A DNA stretch of 64,000 bases. It comes from Reticulitermes speratus (Eukaryota; Arthropoda; Insecta; Blattodea; Rhinotermitidae). Position numbers and translations under genes: made by a program. Under the pieces are notes generated by a model. That model saw nothing but the letters and a program-made list of their open reading frames with translations. It did not search any database and was not told the DNA's origin. Shown here piece by piece: positions 46,631 to 58,605 of the stretch (position 1 is its first letter; the number at the start of each line of letters is the position of its first letter). Where the stretch lies: positions 35,142,908 through 35,206,907 of the forward strand of contig JAJKFL010000003.1 of NCBI GenBank assembly GCA_021186555.1. Reading direction: 5' to 3'.

Positions 46631-47633
46631 TATAATGTTACTAAGAACCATGAAGTGGAAAGAAGTGTAAGTATCGGAGGTCTACTTTAAGATATTGTAT
46701 CGCCGTTTATCTGCAGGGTCTGACGACAACAACGGAACATATAGAGAGGTAAGCAACTTTCCGAGCCTCTCGACCACGAAAATGAACAATGCACATTACA
46801 CAAGAATGAATAACTACCCTCAGAAGACATTATATAATCATGCTCAGACGTGTCTCCATGTCAAAATAGGTCCTACTTTTACTATTATTATTATTATTCT
46901 ATTATTTATTACTTTAATAAGGAATTGATTCAATAGACTGGAACTGAAGTATTCCTGAACATACTATAATCTTAACTTTCTTCATTTAACAAATTTAATA
47001 TTATTCATGCTGTCTGCTACCTGTTGTGAATTTTCTTTATCTCTTTTCCATATGATTATGTTTTTGATTATTTATTGTATGTAGTATCTCTTATTACTCC
47101 TGTGCTGGTTCTGTGATTGGTTTTATGGCTGTTGTATCAGCATACTAATAATAAAGAATTGAATTCAATACTGGAAAACATGTAGAATATTTTACGTAAA
47201 TTAATAAGTAATGCATAACCCAAATTATTCGGAAATGTTTAAAAGCACAAATTAGTGTACTGTTTCAGGGGTCAAGTTTGAACCTGTAAAGAGTGTCCGT
47301 ATAGGTACATTTAGGGCGAGATCAGCACGCAGACATGTCCCCAACTTGACACAGGACAGCCCGCAGTACAGGAACTTGTACCTCGTTATGTGAAGTGCGT
47401 TTGGTTCCAAGGGGAATGAGTGGACATCAGCCGCCATAGCCATTGGAGAAATTACTGTGCACATGTATCGATGGCAGGAGGTTCCTGAGACAACATATGG
47501 GAGGGGAAGTCTTACACGAGTATAGAAGGGGTTAATTAAAGTTAACAAGTCCCTTTTCATGTCCATACATTTTATTTGCATTCACTGCTCTCCGATAAAA
47601 AAGTTGTGTGTATTCTATAGAGGCATCACGTAT
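46631..47633. other. Gene-free stretch
   Basis: An ATT-rich patch lies near 46880-46920. A 109-codon minus frame (47252-47581) is unrecognised. Confidence 0.5.
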
Positions 47634-47745
47634 GTGTCCCAATTACTGTCTTCTGGAACGTGACGTCGTGTTTGTTAGATTAGTAGGTACACACGATTGT
47701 TTCGGAGGAACCTGTCGCTTCCATCTACAGAAAAGCATATGGAGA
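47634..47745 (-). repeat. PED repeat copy with CTGTAGA..GAAAC block
   Basis: On the minus strand it starts CTGTAGATGGAAGC, then CTCCGAAACAATCGTGTG, then a CACGACGTCACGTTCCAGAAG phrase. The paired-looking GGAAGC/CTCC around the loop and the GAAAC resemble a decayed hammerhead layout. Confidence 0.65.
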
Positions 47746-49924
47746 GACGGAGGCATTATATTTAGGCGAAATATTAATTTCTAGACCTATGAGCCAAACT
47801 ACATGGAGTCACATAAAAAATTATAAACCCACGTTCTCCACCTTTAAAACCTCAAAGCTCGTGAGTGTGCGTCTGTTTTCAAGAAATTCGTGTAACAGTA
47901 TATGAATATGAAAAACAATGCCTAAAAAGAAACACACTATCCATAATTTTCTATTTGCAAAAGCAGCGAAAATTTACATACATACAAGTCTCAAGGCTTG
48001 CATTCGGATGAGATCAGGTGTAAATTTCAGCGTAATATCTATGCGACTGCCAAAACAGTGTCTTGAAAAAGTCCGTAACCAAATTAATAACTGCGAGTAC
48101 TTAACTGTGGCGCCTAATATTTTTGGGTCATTGGTATGGAACTTGCTTTATGTCACCCTTCTCGCGCCAAGAATTTTGAGGTAACTCCTAGATTATTGGA
48201 AAATTTGTGCACCCCTGCTGTAGGCTTACAGTGTCCTCTCTCTCCATATGATTCGATGTCGTATAACATCCTAATTTAAAGCGCAGTAGCCAAATAACAT
48301 AAGCAATAATCAATCAATTATTCTATACAACGTGTGAGTGGAAATTTCCTTTGCCTTTTATTGCTTTGGGCAATTTTCTGAGAGTAAGGGGATTTCACTC
48401 TGCACTCACTATTTAGAATAAGGTTATAGCGTAGTGTGATTTTCTTTATTGTATTTATCATTCTGTACAGATAAAGAGTTGAATAATGAGGCTCCTGTCT
48501 TCGATAGAGGAGGAATTGGAAATTGTTTCCTTACTACCAAATGCGAAACGGGCTATGGAACCGTCACTTCCTATCGAACGAGTGCCGTGGCAGCTCTACG
48601 GGAATGAAGATGGCGGAGAGTGTCATAGCCAAACTCACATAATGAGCCAAAGTATATCAATCAGTGTAATCTCCTCTACGATTTTATGTCATAATACTAG
48701 AACAGAGGCTTCTACAGAACTCCATATGTTTCTTGGAATAATTTTTTTTAAAACTGTCGGATTTATAAATACGTTAAGAAACACCTTTACTAAATGGATT
48801 CAGTGGCACATAGAAAAAATTTAGTACAGCTATACTTATGACTATGATTGGTACTGTGATACTGGTGGAACAAGACGCTCGGGCAGTTCTGTTAGTTTAT
48901 ATGTGGGGAAAAACTAGAGGCAAAATGACGAGAAATAAGATTCCTTTAAACACTGTGTAAAACGTACGGTTCAAATAAATGTAATTGCACATTTATGCGT
49001 GAATTAGTAAAAATCTAAATACGCTTAAGCTTTTCTCATTAACAAATATGACAGCTCGAGAACAAGACAGTACATGTCTCCATTTCCGCAAGTGTAGTAT
49101 TTTTCTAAATTTACAGTAGGAATCACACCGACAAGATATGTACTACTTTTAACAATCATAACCATCAAAACGCACAACTATTAATCATTTCGTTTTATAA
49201 TGTATTCTCAACAGATTTCGACAGATCACAGTCACAATCGGACTCATTACCTCAAAAAAATTCATCAATAATTTTACGTTTTGTGGATGTTAATATTCTC
49301 TACCTATTGTATCAATCTGTATCAACCTCTTGTATTTGTAAAATTAAATTTTCTGTATAAATTATTAAATATTATAGTCTTAATCTTTTTGCATTAAATA
49401 CCATAATAATAAGCTCATATAAAGTGTATATATTTACATTTATTGAACCCATATATATCGTCGTGTCTTTGGTTTCTTACACCGTGTAGAAACTTGTTCT
49501 TGCTTCACTTTAGTTGATAATTATTATGGTAAATAAGTGTAATATTTAATATTGTTATTACATTCCAAGCCAGATTTCAGTATATCTTACTAATGATCAC
49601 GGGTTAGGCCTACTCTTTCTAACTTATATTACCCGTATTTATTTCTTCCTACTCCTGGGCAGTAGACCGGTCTGTGAAATATTCCAAGCCAAGTCAAATA
49701 AAACGTATCAATCATCCTTTCTCCGTTTATTTGTCGCCCTTCCTTTTTTCATGTAACTATTTACACTGCTTCATTATAACCATTACAGGACCTTTGTATA
49801 TGTTGTCCATTTTTTCGTTATGCCCAGAACATAAGAAGAGCAAAATTCGTTAATTACTGGACTTCTTTGATGGTTATGTTTACCAAAGTATAACATTTGT
49901 CTTATCCACTACATTCAGGCCAGC
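47746..49924. other. Gene-free stretch
   Basis: Frames of 88 codons (47918, plus) and 112 codons (48486, plus) are unrecognised. The remainder is AT-rich unique sequence. Confidence 0.5.
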
Positions 49925-50070
49925 TCTGAGGCTCAACCAACCTAACTCCTACCCTGCGTGTAACAAGATGTTGTCCTCATGGTAAAGCGATCGGAGCGTG
50001 AATCTAGTGCTAAAATTAATGATGTACGGAGCTCTATTTACACTCCTCCATACTTGTTCATAACACGGTG
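49925..50070 (+). repeat. SINE family C fragment with deletion
   Basis: It reads CATGGTAAAGCGATCGGAGC, then GTGAATCTAGTGCTAAAATT and CTCTATTTACACTCCTCC. Compared with the 26557 copy, the stretch between GTGAA and TCTAGTGCT is deleted. Confidence 0.6.
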
Positions 50071-51500
50071 TTTAGGCTGAGGGACAATTCAAGAATTCCT
50101 AAAAACTCAGACAGTTAAGGTGCAAAGCAATACAAAAACTGAAGAGAAGAAGAAACAGTTCTTTCTCCCTTTACTTCTTTTGATTGCGAGTTTGGAAGGG
50201 GAGGTTGGAATCCTATCGCATGACAGATGAGGAAGCTTCCAGTGGTATGGGGAAAACGGAAGCATCATCCATCTTAGCTGCAATGCATCATGGGATGTGG
50301 ATGGTGGAGGGCAAAAGCAAGCGGGATAGAAAAGGACAAAGCATAAAAAGTGACGGAAGTCCGATCTGATCCTCAGATCCCTTTCCAACATCCGACCATA
50401 GTGTTTCTTCTGTTGCTATATACATGCACCCTCGTTCCATTTTTTATTTCGTTCTCTCTTATCTCATCTTAGTTTCATTCCCAGTTTCTGTACTTCTATT
50501 ATCTTCTATTGTGTTCTTTTGTACATCCTGATTCTGGTCTCTTCCACGTTTTCCTCACCTTCATTTCTTCCCAGTATCATTAAATTCACTTCTAACGATT
50601 TCTCATGTCACTTCACTTTATGCAGTGCTGTTGAAAGTAAACATAACTTGAAAGCGTGTCTATAAAAAGCTTTTCTATTTGTGTGGTTCTCTTATTTTAA
50701 GTAAATTTTGCAACACTGAGGGCTATGAAGTTATACAACACAAGTTATCTTAATACTGCACTCTCAAATCTTTCGACTTCTGAATGGCGACAGTCTAAAC
50801 ACTGGGGACAGGGCTACTATGACAAAGAGCTTTTAGGGCTGAACGAGTATAAATTAAATTAAGAAATAGTAATTTTGTAAACAAATATAAACCGAAAACT
50901 GCAATGCTAGTTTTTAAGGATGGTAAGACTATGCTTATATATCCCTAAATAACATTTAAAAATTCTGTTCCTTTATTGAAAGAAAACAAACTGGTGGTAA
51001 TTCTGAAAATATTATTCTTGGCTTGAGAGGGAAGGAATACCGAGTTGACTTCTAAAAGTACCGAAATGAAGGATGTATAACGTCTGTTTCAATTAATACA
51101 TTGTAGTGAAATTTGAAGTGGATATTGGAGTCAGCCGAGTAGACGGGAGACTGCTTTAGAAACATGACGTAATAAAAGAAATTTCACAAGAACAGAATGG
51201 ATATTGAATTGGACACAACAACAATAAACTCTTACGGGTCTACAAAATATAGTTGAAGATTTAATTAATTCCAGTAACATTGCCATTAGAACAGAACGGA
51301 TTACCTTTCACAAGATGGCCTGAAATTGTGTTTTCATGTCATGTAGTCTTTATCTGTCTTCACTTTCCTATTAAGTGAAACCCACTCCCTTACATACATG
51401 TGTAGTCCCACGCAGGTAGATGCAAACAAGGTCAGCAGCTGATTTGACAATAAAATCATTATTAATATTGCTATGACTATTATAACATTACTGTTACTGC

Positions 51501-51536
<36 letters not shown>

Positions 51537-52569
51537 TAGCAGATGATGAATTTACAAATGCTGAATTCTTCATAATCCTCAACACACGAAGTAGTAACAT
51601 TTAAGAATGAGTTCCAAAGGAAAGCTACCCCAACATGAGAATGTGTAAAGAACATCGAGGTAAAGTTCTGGATATAATTAACCTGGTCATTCACTTCACT
51701 CTAGAGAACTTACGGGCGTTTGGTTAGAAAGCAATGTCACATTTTCTGTTTTTATATAATAAAGTTCCACTTGAAACTGCGAAAATACATCGGAATTTTA
51801 ATTACAGCTTACTGACTCCACTGCTTGCCTTTACGCTGACAATATAAATGCAGTACACATTGATACGACCTTCAGTCCAGTTCATTAATAATTAATAACT
51901 TATTAATTGAGATTATTTTATTCTGTTACGTAGAGTAATAGCGAAGTTGCAGGTGTGTGTGTGTGGAATACAATCATTCCGCAAACAGACGTGAGTGTAT
52001 TAATGACATCAACGACAATTTATTAAAATAAATCCGATCATAAAACAACACTCTTAAGCCAGGGGAAGGAACAGATCTTCAGTAGATCGACACGTTTCTA
52101 TAATCGAGAGGTCGCTATGAGAGGCATCCCTAATCACATTTCTGTGTAATCGAGTGAGCTAAAATGTGTAGTGTGCAGCACATTTAAAATTAATTCTTTC
52201 TTCACAATTGAGGTACAATAAAACTGCTGAACTTAAAAAGTTATCAGTAAAATATATCATAACCGTAGATCGGTCCAACTTGCTATCATTTTATAAACCG
52301 CAACCCCGTATAAGAAGACATGAGTACCTTAAGACAGTAGCATAGAGTCTTGTTGGAACCTGACATCTACACATTCAATAGTGGGCCACCCGAAAGATGA
52401 CCACATGTTGGGTTACTGAAGACTTTATTCATCGCACTAAATCATCAGTGTTACGTTTGATGATCTTATTTATTTGAATACTTATCTACATCAAAATCAA
52501 CGGTATGAAAATTAATCTTACAACTGGATAATTTTGTTCTGTATCCTTTTTGATACCAAAGTGTCCAGA
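50071..52569. other. Gene-free stretch
   Basis: Overlapping frames on both strands at 50107-50391 are unrecognised. A TTA simple repeat occupies 51501-51535. Confidence 0.5.
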
Positions 52570-52720
52570 CTGCCTGGAGCCCAACAACCTCATATTCAAT
52601 GACTACCAGAGGCTCTTTCCTCTGAGATGAAGTGGCCGAAGCGTGAAACTGACCACTCACCTACATCTATAGCACACAGCTCTACCACCACTTCCCCATA
52701 TGCCTGCCTTCATGGAGTGG
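52570..52720 (+). repeat. SINE family C fragment
   Basis: It reads CTCATATTCAATGACTACC, GGCTCTTTCCTCTGAGATG, then AAGTGGCCGAAGCGTGAAAC and CCTACATCTATAGCACAC. This follows the family C order, diverged. No tRNA-like head was found. Confidence 0.6.
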
Positions 52721-53454
52721 TAATTAATTGTAATACTGGAAGATCTTTACTATTCTGGTTATTTAAAATTGCCATAAGAATTGAATAAGATAATCCTTAA
52801 GACGGTAAAATTTGCAAATAAATAACTGAAAAATATGTGATGACCCTCTATCTTGCTGCATTTTGTGCAAAACCATTCAAAAGGCTTCGTACTCGCCATT
52901 TCTCCCATCCTTCCCCTTCCACACTGTCATTCTGTCACTCCTACTTCTAAAAAGTTGTTTTTGTGTCTCTTTACTTTCATTCTTTTCGGGTGTCGCAATG
53001 GGAGTTGGCTGAGGGATGAGGAAGACGAATGGAAGTTAACAAATGGCTGCCTTCTTTTGTTGGAATGAAGAGGAAGCCGAAAAAAAAGAGCGCAGGACAG
53101 ACAGAACACAGAAACGAAATAGGAGTGAGGTCATTCGGAAGGACCTATACGCTAGAAAGAAAAACCCACAGCGACAAACTCTCTGTATTGGACAAGTAAG
53201 CTGCTTATACCTGAGGAATCTGTAACTTGAATAAAAAAAGGCAAAGCTTTGAGAGACGATCGGTTATAAGAAACTTGAAAATCGTAACTGATATCAAACG
53301 AAATTTATGCCCCAGGATAAGCGAATTTGTTAGGAAATAGCTGTTAGATCCGGTACAACCCCAAGTACAGACCTAGTTCATAATGAAAGACGTAGACCTA
53401 CAAATGACAACAAATTTGGAAATTTCGACTTATGATTGAAATGTTTAGGGTTAC

Positions 53455-53535
53455 AGCCGTAGTGTAGTTTGGTGGACAGGTATTGTAGTTTCGAAAGTAT
53501 TGGCTGCCTCCATCTACAGAATGTAACAATCCGCT
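53455..53535 (-). repeat. PED repeat copy with CTGTAGA..GAAAC block
   Basis: On the minus strand it reads CTGTAGATGGAGGCAGCC, then TTCGAAACTACAATACC, then ACCAAACTACACTACGGC. The order is the same as at 47634-47745. Confidence 0.65.
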
Positions 53536-53644
53536 CTTCCCTTCATACTAAAGGCTCTGAGGGCCTCAACTTTTAGGATCAACTTTGCCTAGAATTAATA
53601 ATTTCAAAAATTCAGCGCCTTCTCAATAAGAGATTCTCCGCTTT

Positions 53645-54025
53645 TTATGGAACACGAAGCTTCATTGCCGTCTTCACAACAGCCTATCACCAGTCTCTTG
53701 CTTCAGTCATCTAAATCCTACAACCACCTTAGCTCAGCGTCTCCAACCGCATTTTTGTATGGGTCTACCTTGCAGGACTTCAGAATAAAGTTAATCCTTA
53801 TCTTATCCATGCGTGCTACAGATCCTTTCTAGCCTCATTTACTTCGATTTATACATCCTGATCACACACACTGAAGAGTAAACCACAGGACGTTCCTCAT
53901 TTGGTAAATTCCTCCTGCTTGTTAATTCACCTCTCTCAGATACTAATATTCTATTCAGCACTTTCTTCTCAAAAGGCCTCAATCTTTGTTATACTTTTTG
54001 ATTAACGGACCATTCTCACACCGTG
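53645..54025 (-). pseudogene. Diverged LINE reverse transcriptase C-terminal relic
   Basis: The minus strand holds, with frameshifts, phrases in the order seen in the 62.2-kb element: a CE-N start, LRVFEKK-like text, YSSVCVIRMYKSK, a damaged RWTGHVARM-like part, and a final MKLRVP-stop (stop at 53645-53647; DNA ATGAAGCTTCGTGTTCCATAA). The 62.2-kb element ends ATGAACCTTCGGGTTCCATAA. Several stops and frame changes show decay. It is probably a related but separate LINE lineage. Confidence 0.6.
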
Positions 54026-55864
54026 CATGACCACAAGGACAAGTAGAACTTAAAGAACGTTTCAGCTGCCATTGTCTAAGGACGGGTTTCGCTTGTTCAT
54101 GTCCTTCAAATATTTCGGCTAACATCGCATTTTTTAACACTCACTTTGACTGATCGAGATAACTTCTCCACCGAAACACAAAATAATAAAAAGGTAACTG
54201 AGTTTCACAGTTGGTACCTGTAATTTTTGCATCATCCATTACCAAACCTAAGTTGCAAGTCTAAAAGTAAAATTGTTCCTGTGTTTAAGCAACAAGCCAT
54301 GCAGATTGATGGAACGGTGGATGAAAAGCCTACACATTAAATTTAGGTGAGTTGTGAGTGCAGTTTTAACCCTGGTTATACTTACAGTAAGGTGTGTTGC
54401 TTAATTAAGAGTTTAAATAAAGACACTTTTTAAACTACGTGAATTAACTTAAGGATGAATAAAAAACTACGTTAAAGCAAGAAATCTACCTTGATTTAGC
54501 CTGAGTATTCTCATGGGGAACCACGTCTTCAAACCCGGGTCATTTCGGACGACTTTCGTAGTGGACGAAATGGCTCTCTTCTAATAATTTTGTCGATATT
54601 CTCTTGCTCGTTGTCTTCCCAGTATTGATCAAGTCTCATTTACAACGGCTCCCGCGATACGCTGTAGCCCTCGCTAGACAACAGGTTAACCCATCAATTC
54701 TTAGTGCTGTACTTGAAAAGACAATACTTTTCTAACCGGAGTTGTTAGAGAGTAAGGGAGTGTTGAGTCTATAACAACTTAGATTTCCTACTGGATTTAA
54801 AAAAAAACACCTTAAGTCAACTAATGATAAGCCTATCTGCGAAGTAAAGAAGACGGTGTGCTCACCCTGGAACAGGCCATGAAGGCCCAGAGGGGGAGTA
54901 CTCTACTCTTTCTTTAACCTCGGCCCACTGTCTGGCAAGTAGCCAACCCAATAATTTATCAACGCACTGTATATATCACAGTCTTCTTCATATGCTACTA
55001 GGCATTCAGCTCGTTGAAAGTAAGATGTGGAGTCAAAGTAAGTTCCTGTCACTAACAAATGCTGTTTCAAACATCTGAAAATCAAACATAAACTGAAAGC
55101 TATTCCAAGGTCATGGAGTACTTCACGTCGTCATCAGAAGCACTAAATTCAAGGAAGCAGTAATCTGTCACAATTAGCTCTTATATGTTTACATCTGAGC
55201 GCCAAGGCCTTACCGGTCACAGTATTGTCATGAAAAAGCAACGGGTGTCTGAGAACAAACACTATTAGATCAAACTCCGAAAAAAAGCAGTAAGCAAATA
55301 TATGCTAAAGAATACTACCATCTAGCACAGTATCTTGTGGTTCATAGTTACAGTGTATACAACCTTGTAGAGACTAATTATTTTAAATGATTATTGCTTT
55401 ATAAATGCAAAGTCCACAGTGCAAATGGAAATGAAAATATAGACTTTTGAAGTGGTTTAAACTTCTCTGTTACTCGGAAGAAGTATGCTCTACTGTAGCT
55501 TACAAGAAATGCAGGCACAGTGAGTATAGAATATGGCTTTTGACTTAAGAGGAAAAGAGCAAGAGTTTCATGCTCCAATGCAGTGGCTATTCTAGTCATT
55601 ATGTGTAGAATTCCTCTAGCAAAAAACACCCTCTTTTCCTTTGCTATGTTTTCCCCACCCCTGCTCTTCGGTTAAGCCACACAAACTTCATGGCGGAGGA
55701 GTAGGCCTGTGGGGCGAGCTAGGAACAATAAAAGCGAAAAGAAACAGGAAGTGCATTTTGTGCAACTTTTTCTAAAAATAAAAACGTTTCTTGCCCAGGG
55801 CTGTTTGGCAAAATGCCACATATGTGATATATTCTTGAAATAAGCTTTACCGAAAATGTTTATT
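54026..55864. other. Gene-free stretch
   Basis: Unique sequence with short frames at 54903 and 55399 (76 codons, minus). Nothing is recognisable. Confidence 0.5.
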
Positions 55865-55925
55865 TCTTGCGAGATTTGAGGTTCTCACAGCGGTGTTGCT
55901 AAAGACTCAAGTCTTCTGCTTATTT
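55865..55925 (-). repeat. PED repeat 3' fragment
   Basis: The plus strand reads GCGAGATTTGAGGTTCTCAC, then AGCGGTGTTGCTAAAGAC and TCAAGTCTTCTG, a clear inverted match to the 3' end of the family. Confidence 0.65.
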
Positions 55926-56527
55926 CATGTAATATAAGAGAATGATCCCTCTTCCAAAGCGGGCTTAGGAGTATTCATCAAAGTGTGTTGTGTAAAACCG
56001 TTTCATAAAATTCTTACGGGCAAATACGGCTACATGAGCGCAGAAGCTTAGGGTCACCCCACCGATTAAAATAGGTACTTTTTGAACCAAAAACATTCAC
56101 AAAGCCCTTCAGTAGCTGAGGCTGCCGGCTCCCACAGCGTTTGAGTGAAAAACACCCAAGTTTTTTGCGTTAATTTAAGTTTCTAATTTTCGAAATTTTT
56201 TTTACACATACAGCTTATTTTTTTAACCACTTTTAATCAAAAACCGCGTCTGGTGAGGAGCCACTCTACGTTTAATACATTATAAAAGAATCTTCCAACA
56301 ACGTATGTACACGGTTATATTTCTACATACATCTCAAAATTTTCATGAGGAACTTGCACAATAACGGCAAATTTTAAACTCTTAATCAGCACTTCATAAT
56401 AACAAAAGTGTACAGGAAATAAAGGCAATAAAGAGAAGATTTATGTCTCCTGAGATGTGACTGCTTCTAGTCTGGTATGAATGTACCAACATTGGGAAGG
56501 GCTAGCTGAATTCATCAAGAAGGTAGA

Positions 56528-56640
56528 ACATGGAGACAGAAGGATCTTCTGAAACGTCGATAGAATTTACCAGACTACACGACGCCATAACTCAGAGGAA
56601 AGTAATCTCACAGTCACCACCAAGACGATTTCAAATCTGA
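56528..56640 (+). repeat. PED repeat copy
   Basis: It reads CATGGAGACAGAAGGATC, TTCTGAAACGTCGATAG, then ACCAGACTACACGACGCC and CAGAGGAAAGT, ending near TTTCAAATCTGA. It is one of two plus-strand copies within 500 bases. Confidence 0.65.
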
Positions 56641-56892
56641 GCCGTCGGAGTGTATAATAATGCTAATGTTACAAAGTTTCCTACTACTTCACCTTCTACT
56701 GGTCCAGCCAGAGTCCTGCCCTGTTACAGTCAGTTTCTACATCCGCCTGCCTTATCCTCATACGTCAGCGTGGTGAAAAATCTTTGTTATAGCGCAGAAA
56801 TGACTACACGGACCAAGAGACACGGACTTGTGCGAAGCGCAAATCTATGCCTGTAGTTACCGTTGTGATTCGTTGGTTCTTTGGCGCGAATT

Positions 56893-56995
56893 ATTCCACT
56901 ACCGTGAAGATGGAGGCAGTAAAAGCCCCTGAAATGTCGAAACACGTTTCTTAAACAATAAGGCGTCATATCCCAGAATATAGCAATCCTCCGAA
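56893..56995 (+). repeat. PED repeat copy
   Basis: It reads GTGAAGATGGAGGCAGTA, GCCCCTGAAATGTCG, then AAGGCGTCATATCCCAGAAT. Start and centre are recognisable, and the 3' part is lost. Confidence 0.6.
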
Positions 56996-57084
56996 AAATG
57001 AACAGAAACTCATTTTCAATCGAATTTTGTGATTCAAAAGCTTATTTTTACGAATTTTTAAATTTACTCTGCTAGGCTGATAAA

Positions 57085-57180
57085 AATGCCCGCGTTCTGG
57101 AATATGACACTGTGTAGATTGATTTATTATTACCGATGTTTCGGAGGAGCATATGGCCTCTATCTTTAGGATAGCCCTAC
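57085..57180 (-). repeat. PED repeat copy, inverted to its neighbour
   Basis: On the minus strand it reads CTAAAGATAGAGGCC, TCCTCCGAAACATCGG, then ATCTACACAGTGTCATATTC and CAGAACGCGGG. It lies about 90 bases from the plus-strand copy at 56893 and is inverted relative to it. Confidence 0.6.
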
Positions 57181-57639
57181 ACTAAACTAAAATTTGAGGC
57201 AGTTGTACAATTTTTACTCAGGTTTACGTGGTTTCCCTCAGTCACTACATGTAAATCCTTACTGTTTATTTATATCAAAGTAGGCCGCAAGTTATGCCTT
57301 CCGCGTCTTGTACAAATCCATTATTCATTAATCACTCGGTCATTCGACACCATAAAATCTCATCTGTTGATACCTTCGTTAAATAGACCAGTAAAGTTAA
57401 CTTTCAGAAATACAGCAGATTAACGGTTGAGAGATAAAAATTATTCTAAATTATATTTAACGTTTTAGTTCGTACCTAACAGTAACCACCTCCGGGCTCA
57501 GTCATAAAAACCAGATATTAAATTATGCCGAGGGAAATAATCGCTGATTGTTCTTAGTAAGACAAAACACAGGAATTTTCTCTGTCGGAAAAGCGTAAAA
57601 GTTTTAATGTTAAGTATGGTGGTATATAAAGTAACCACT

Positions 57640-58065
57640 AGAATTTATTGTCACTAAGCGCCACATGTATACTTCGATAAATAACGTCAGTATGGCCAAG
57701 AAATGTGACTGCCGATAAATTCTAAGTCACTGCTACTTTTCACTGCGCTGTCTATTTCCATGTGGGCAGCAATCGATATTACGACATGTTAATATCGACT
57801 CCCTGTATAACTGGATAAGCGTTGCTGAAGCGTTCAGTCGTAAATTAGCTACCAGCCATCAGCATGCATATGTGCATCATTCAAGCCGCTGTTTAAGATA
57901 ACAGAGGAATGATTTTGCCCTCCAGTGAAAGGCGGAAGCTCCCTCTAACGTAGCCGACTATGCAGAGTGCACCCATGTGTGTCGCTGAGCAATAGCGACA
58001 CTGGCAGCTGTTCGCCTAGAATGCCTAATACGATTATATCAACTTCAGTGTGCCTAATCCAAACA
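57640..58065. other. Non-repetitive segment with two strong hairpins
   Basis: This segment is less AT-rich than its neighbours and matches none of the families above. It has perfect inverted repeats TCGATATTA (57773-57781) with TAATATCGA (57790-57798), loop 8, and GTGTCGCT (57979-57986) with AGCGACAC (57994-58001), loop 7. There is no open frame of note. Confidence 0.5.
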
Positions 58066-58552
58066 TTAATAACATTTTAGCGTAGCATGGCAGTTTTATT
58101 ACATTATAAAATAAAACTCATGCTTGCACCAAGCTTATCCCGAATTTTCAATATTACAAATTCATAACCTAATTATTTCTTTAAAAGCAACTTATTTAAC
58201 GACGCTCTCCTTTGTTAAAATTATCTTCGGTCGATGATAAGTAATAAACAAAAGTGAAAATCTGATAACTGCCAGGGAACAAAGAAGCGCTCTAAAAACC
58301 GTGTCCCAGTGCAACTTTGTCCACCTCAAATGTCGAAAGGACTGGTCTGGGACGTAACCTGGAACTCGGCGGGGAGAGGTCGGCGACGTACTTTGACTTC
58401 ATATGCCTTACATGGAAACCAATTTATTCAGAATTGTTGCTTGCGTACATTACTGTTAACTTCTCTGATCTAAGTTTTAATTTTATGCATTTTTCAATAT
58501 GAGAAAGAAGCGCATCCTGTGTTAAAGTACAACATATATACTGAACAGCGAA

Positions 58553-58605
58553 ATTCGAGATTCTTACGGTGATATTGCTGAAGACTCGTATCATCATGTG
58601 TACTG
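58553..58605 (-). repeat. PED repeat 3' fragment
   Basis: The plus strand reads TTCGAGATTCTTACGGTGAT, then ATTGCTGAAGACTCG. It is a diverged inverted match to the family's 3' end. Confidence 0.5.
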
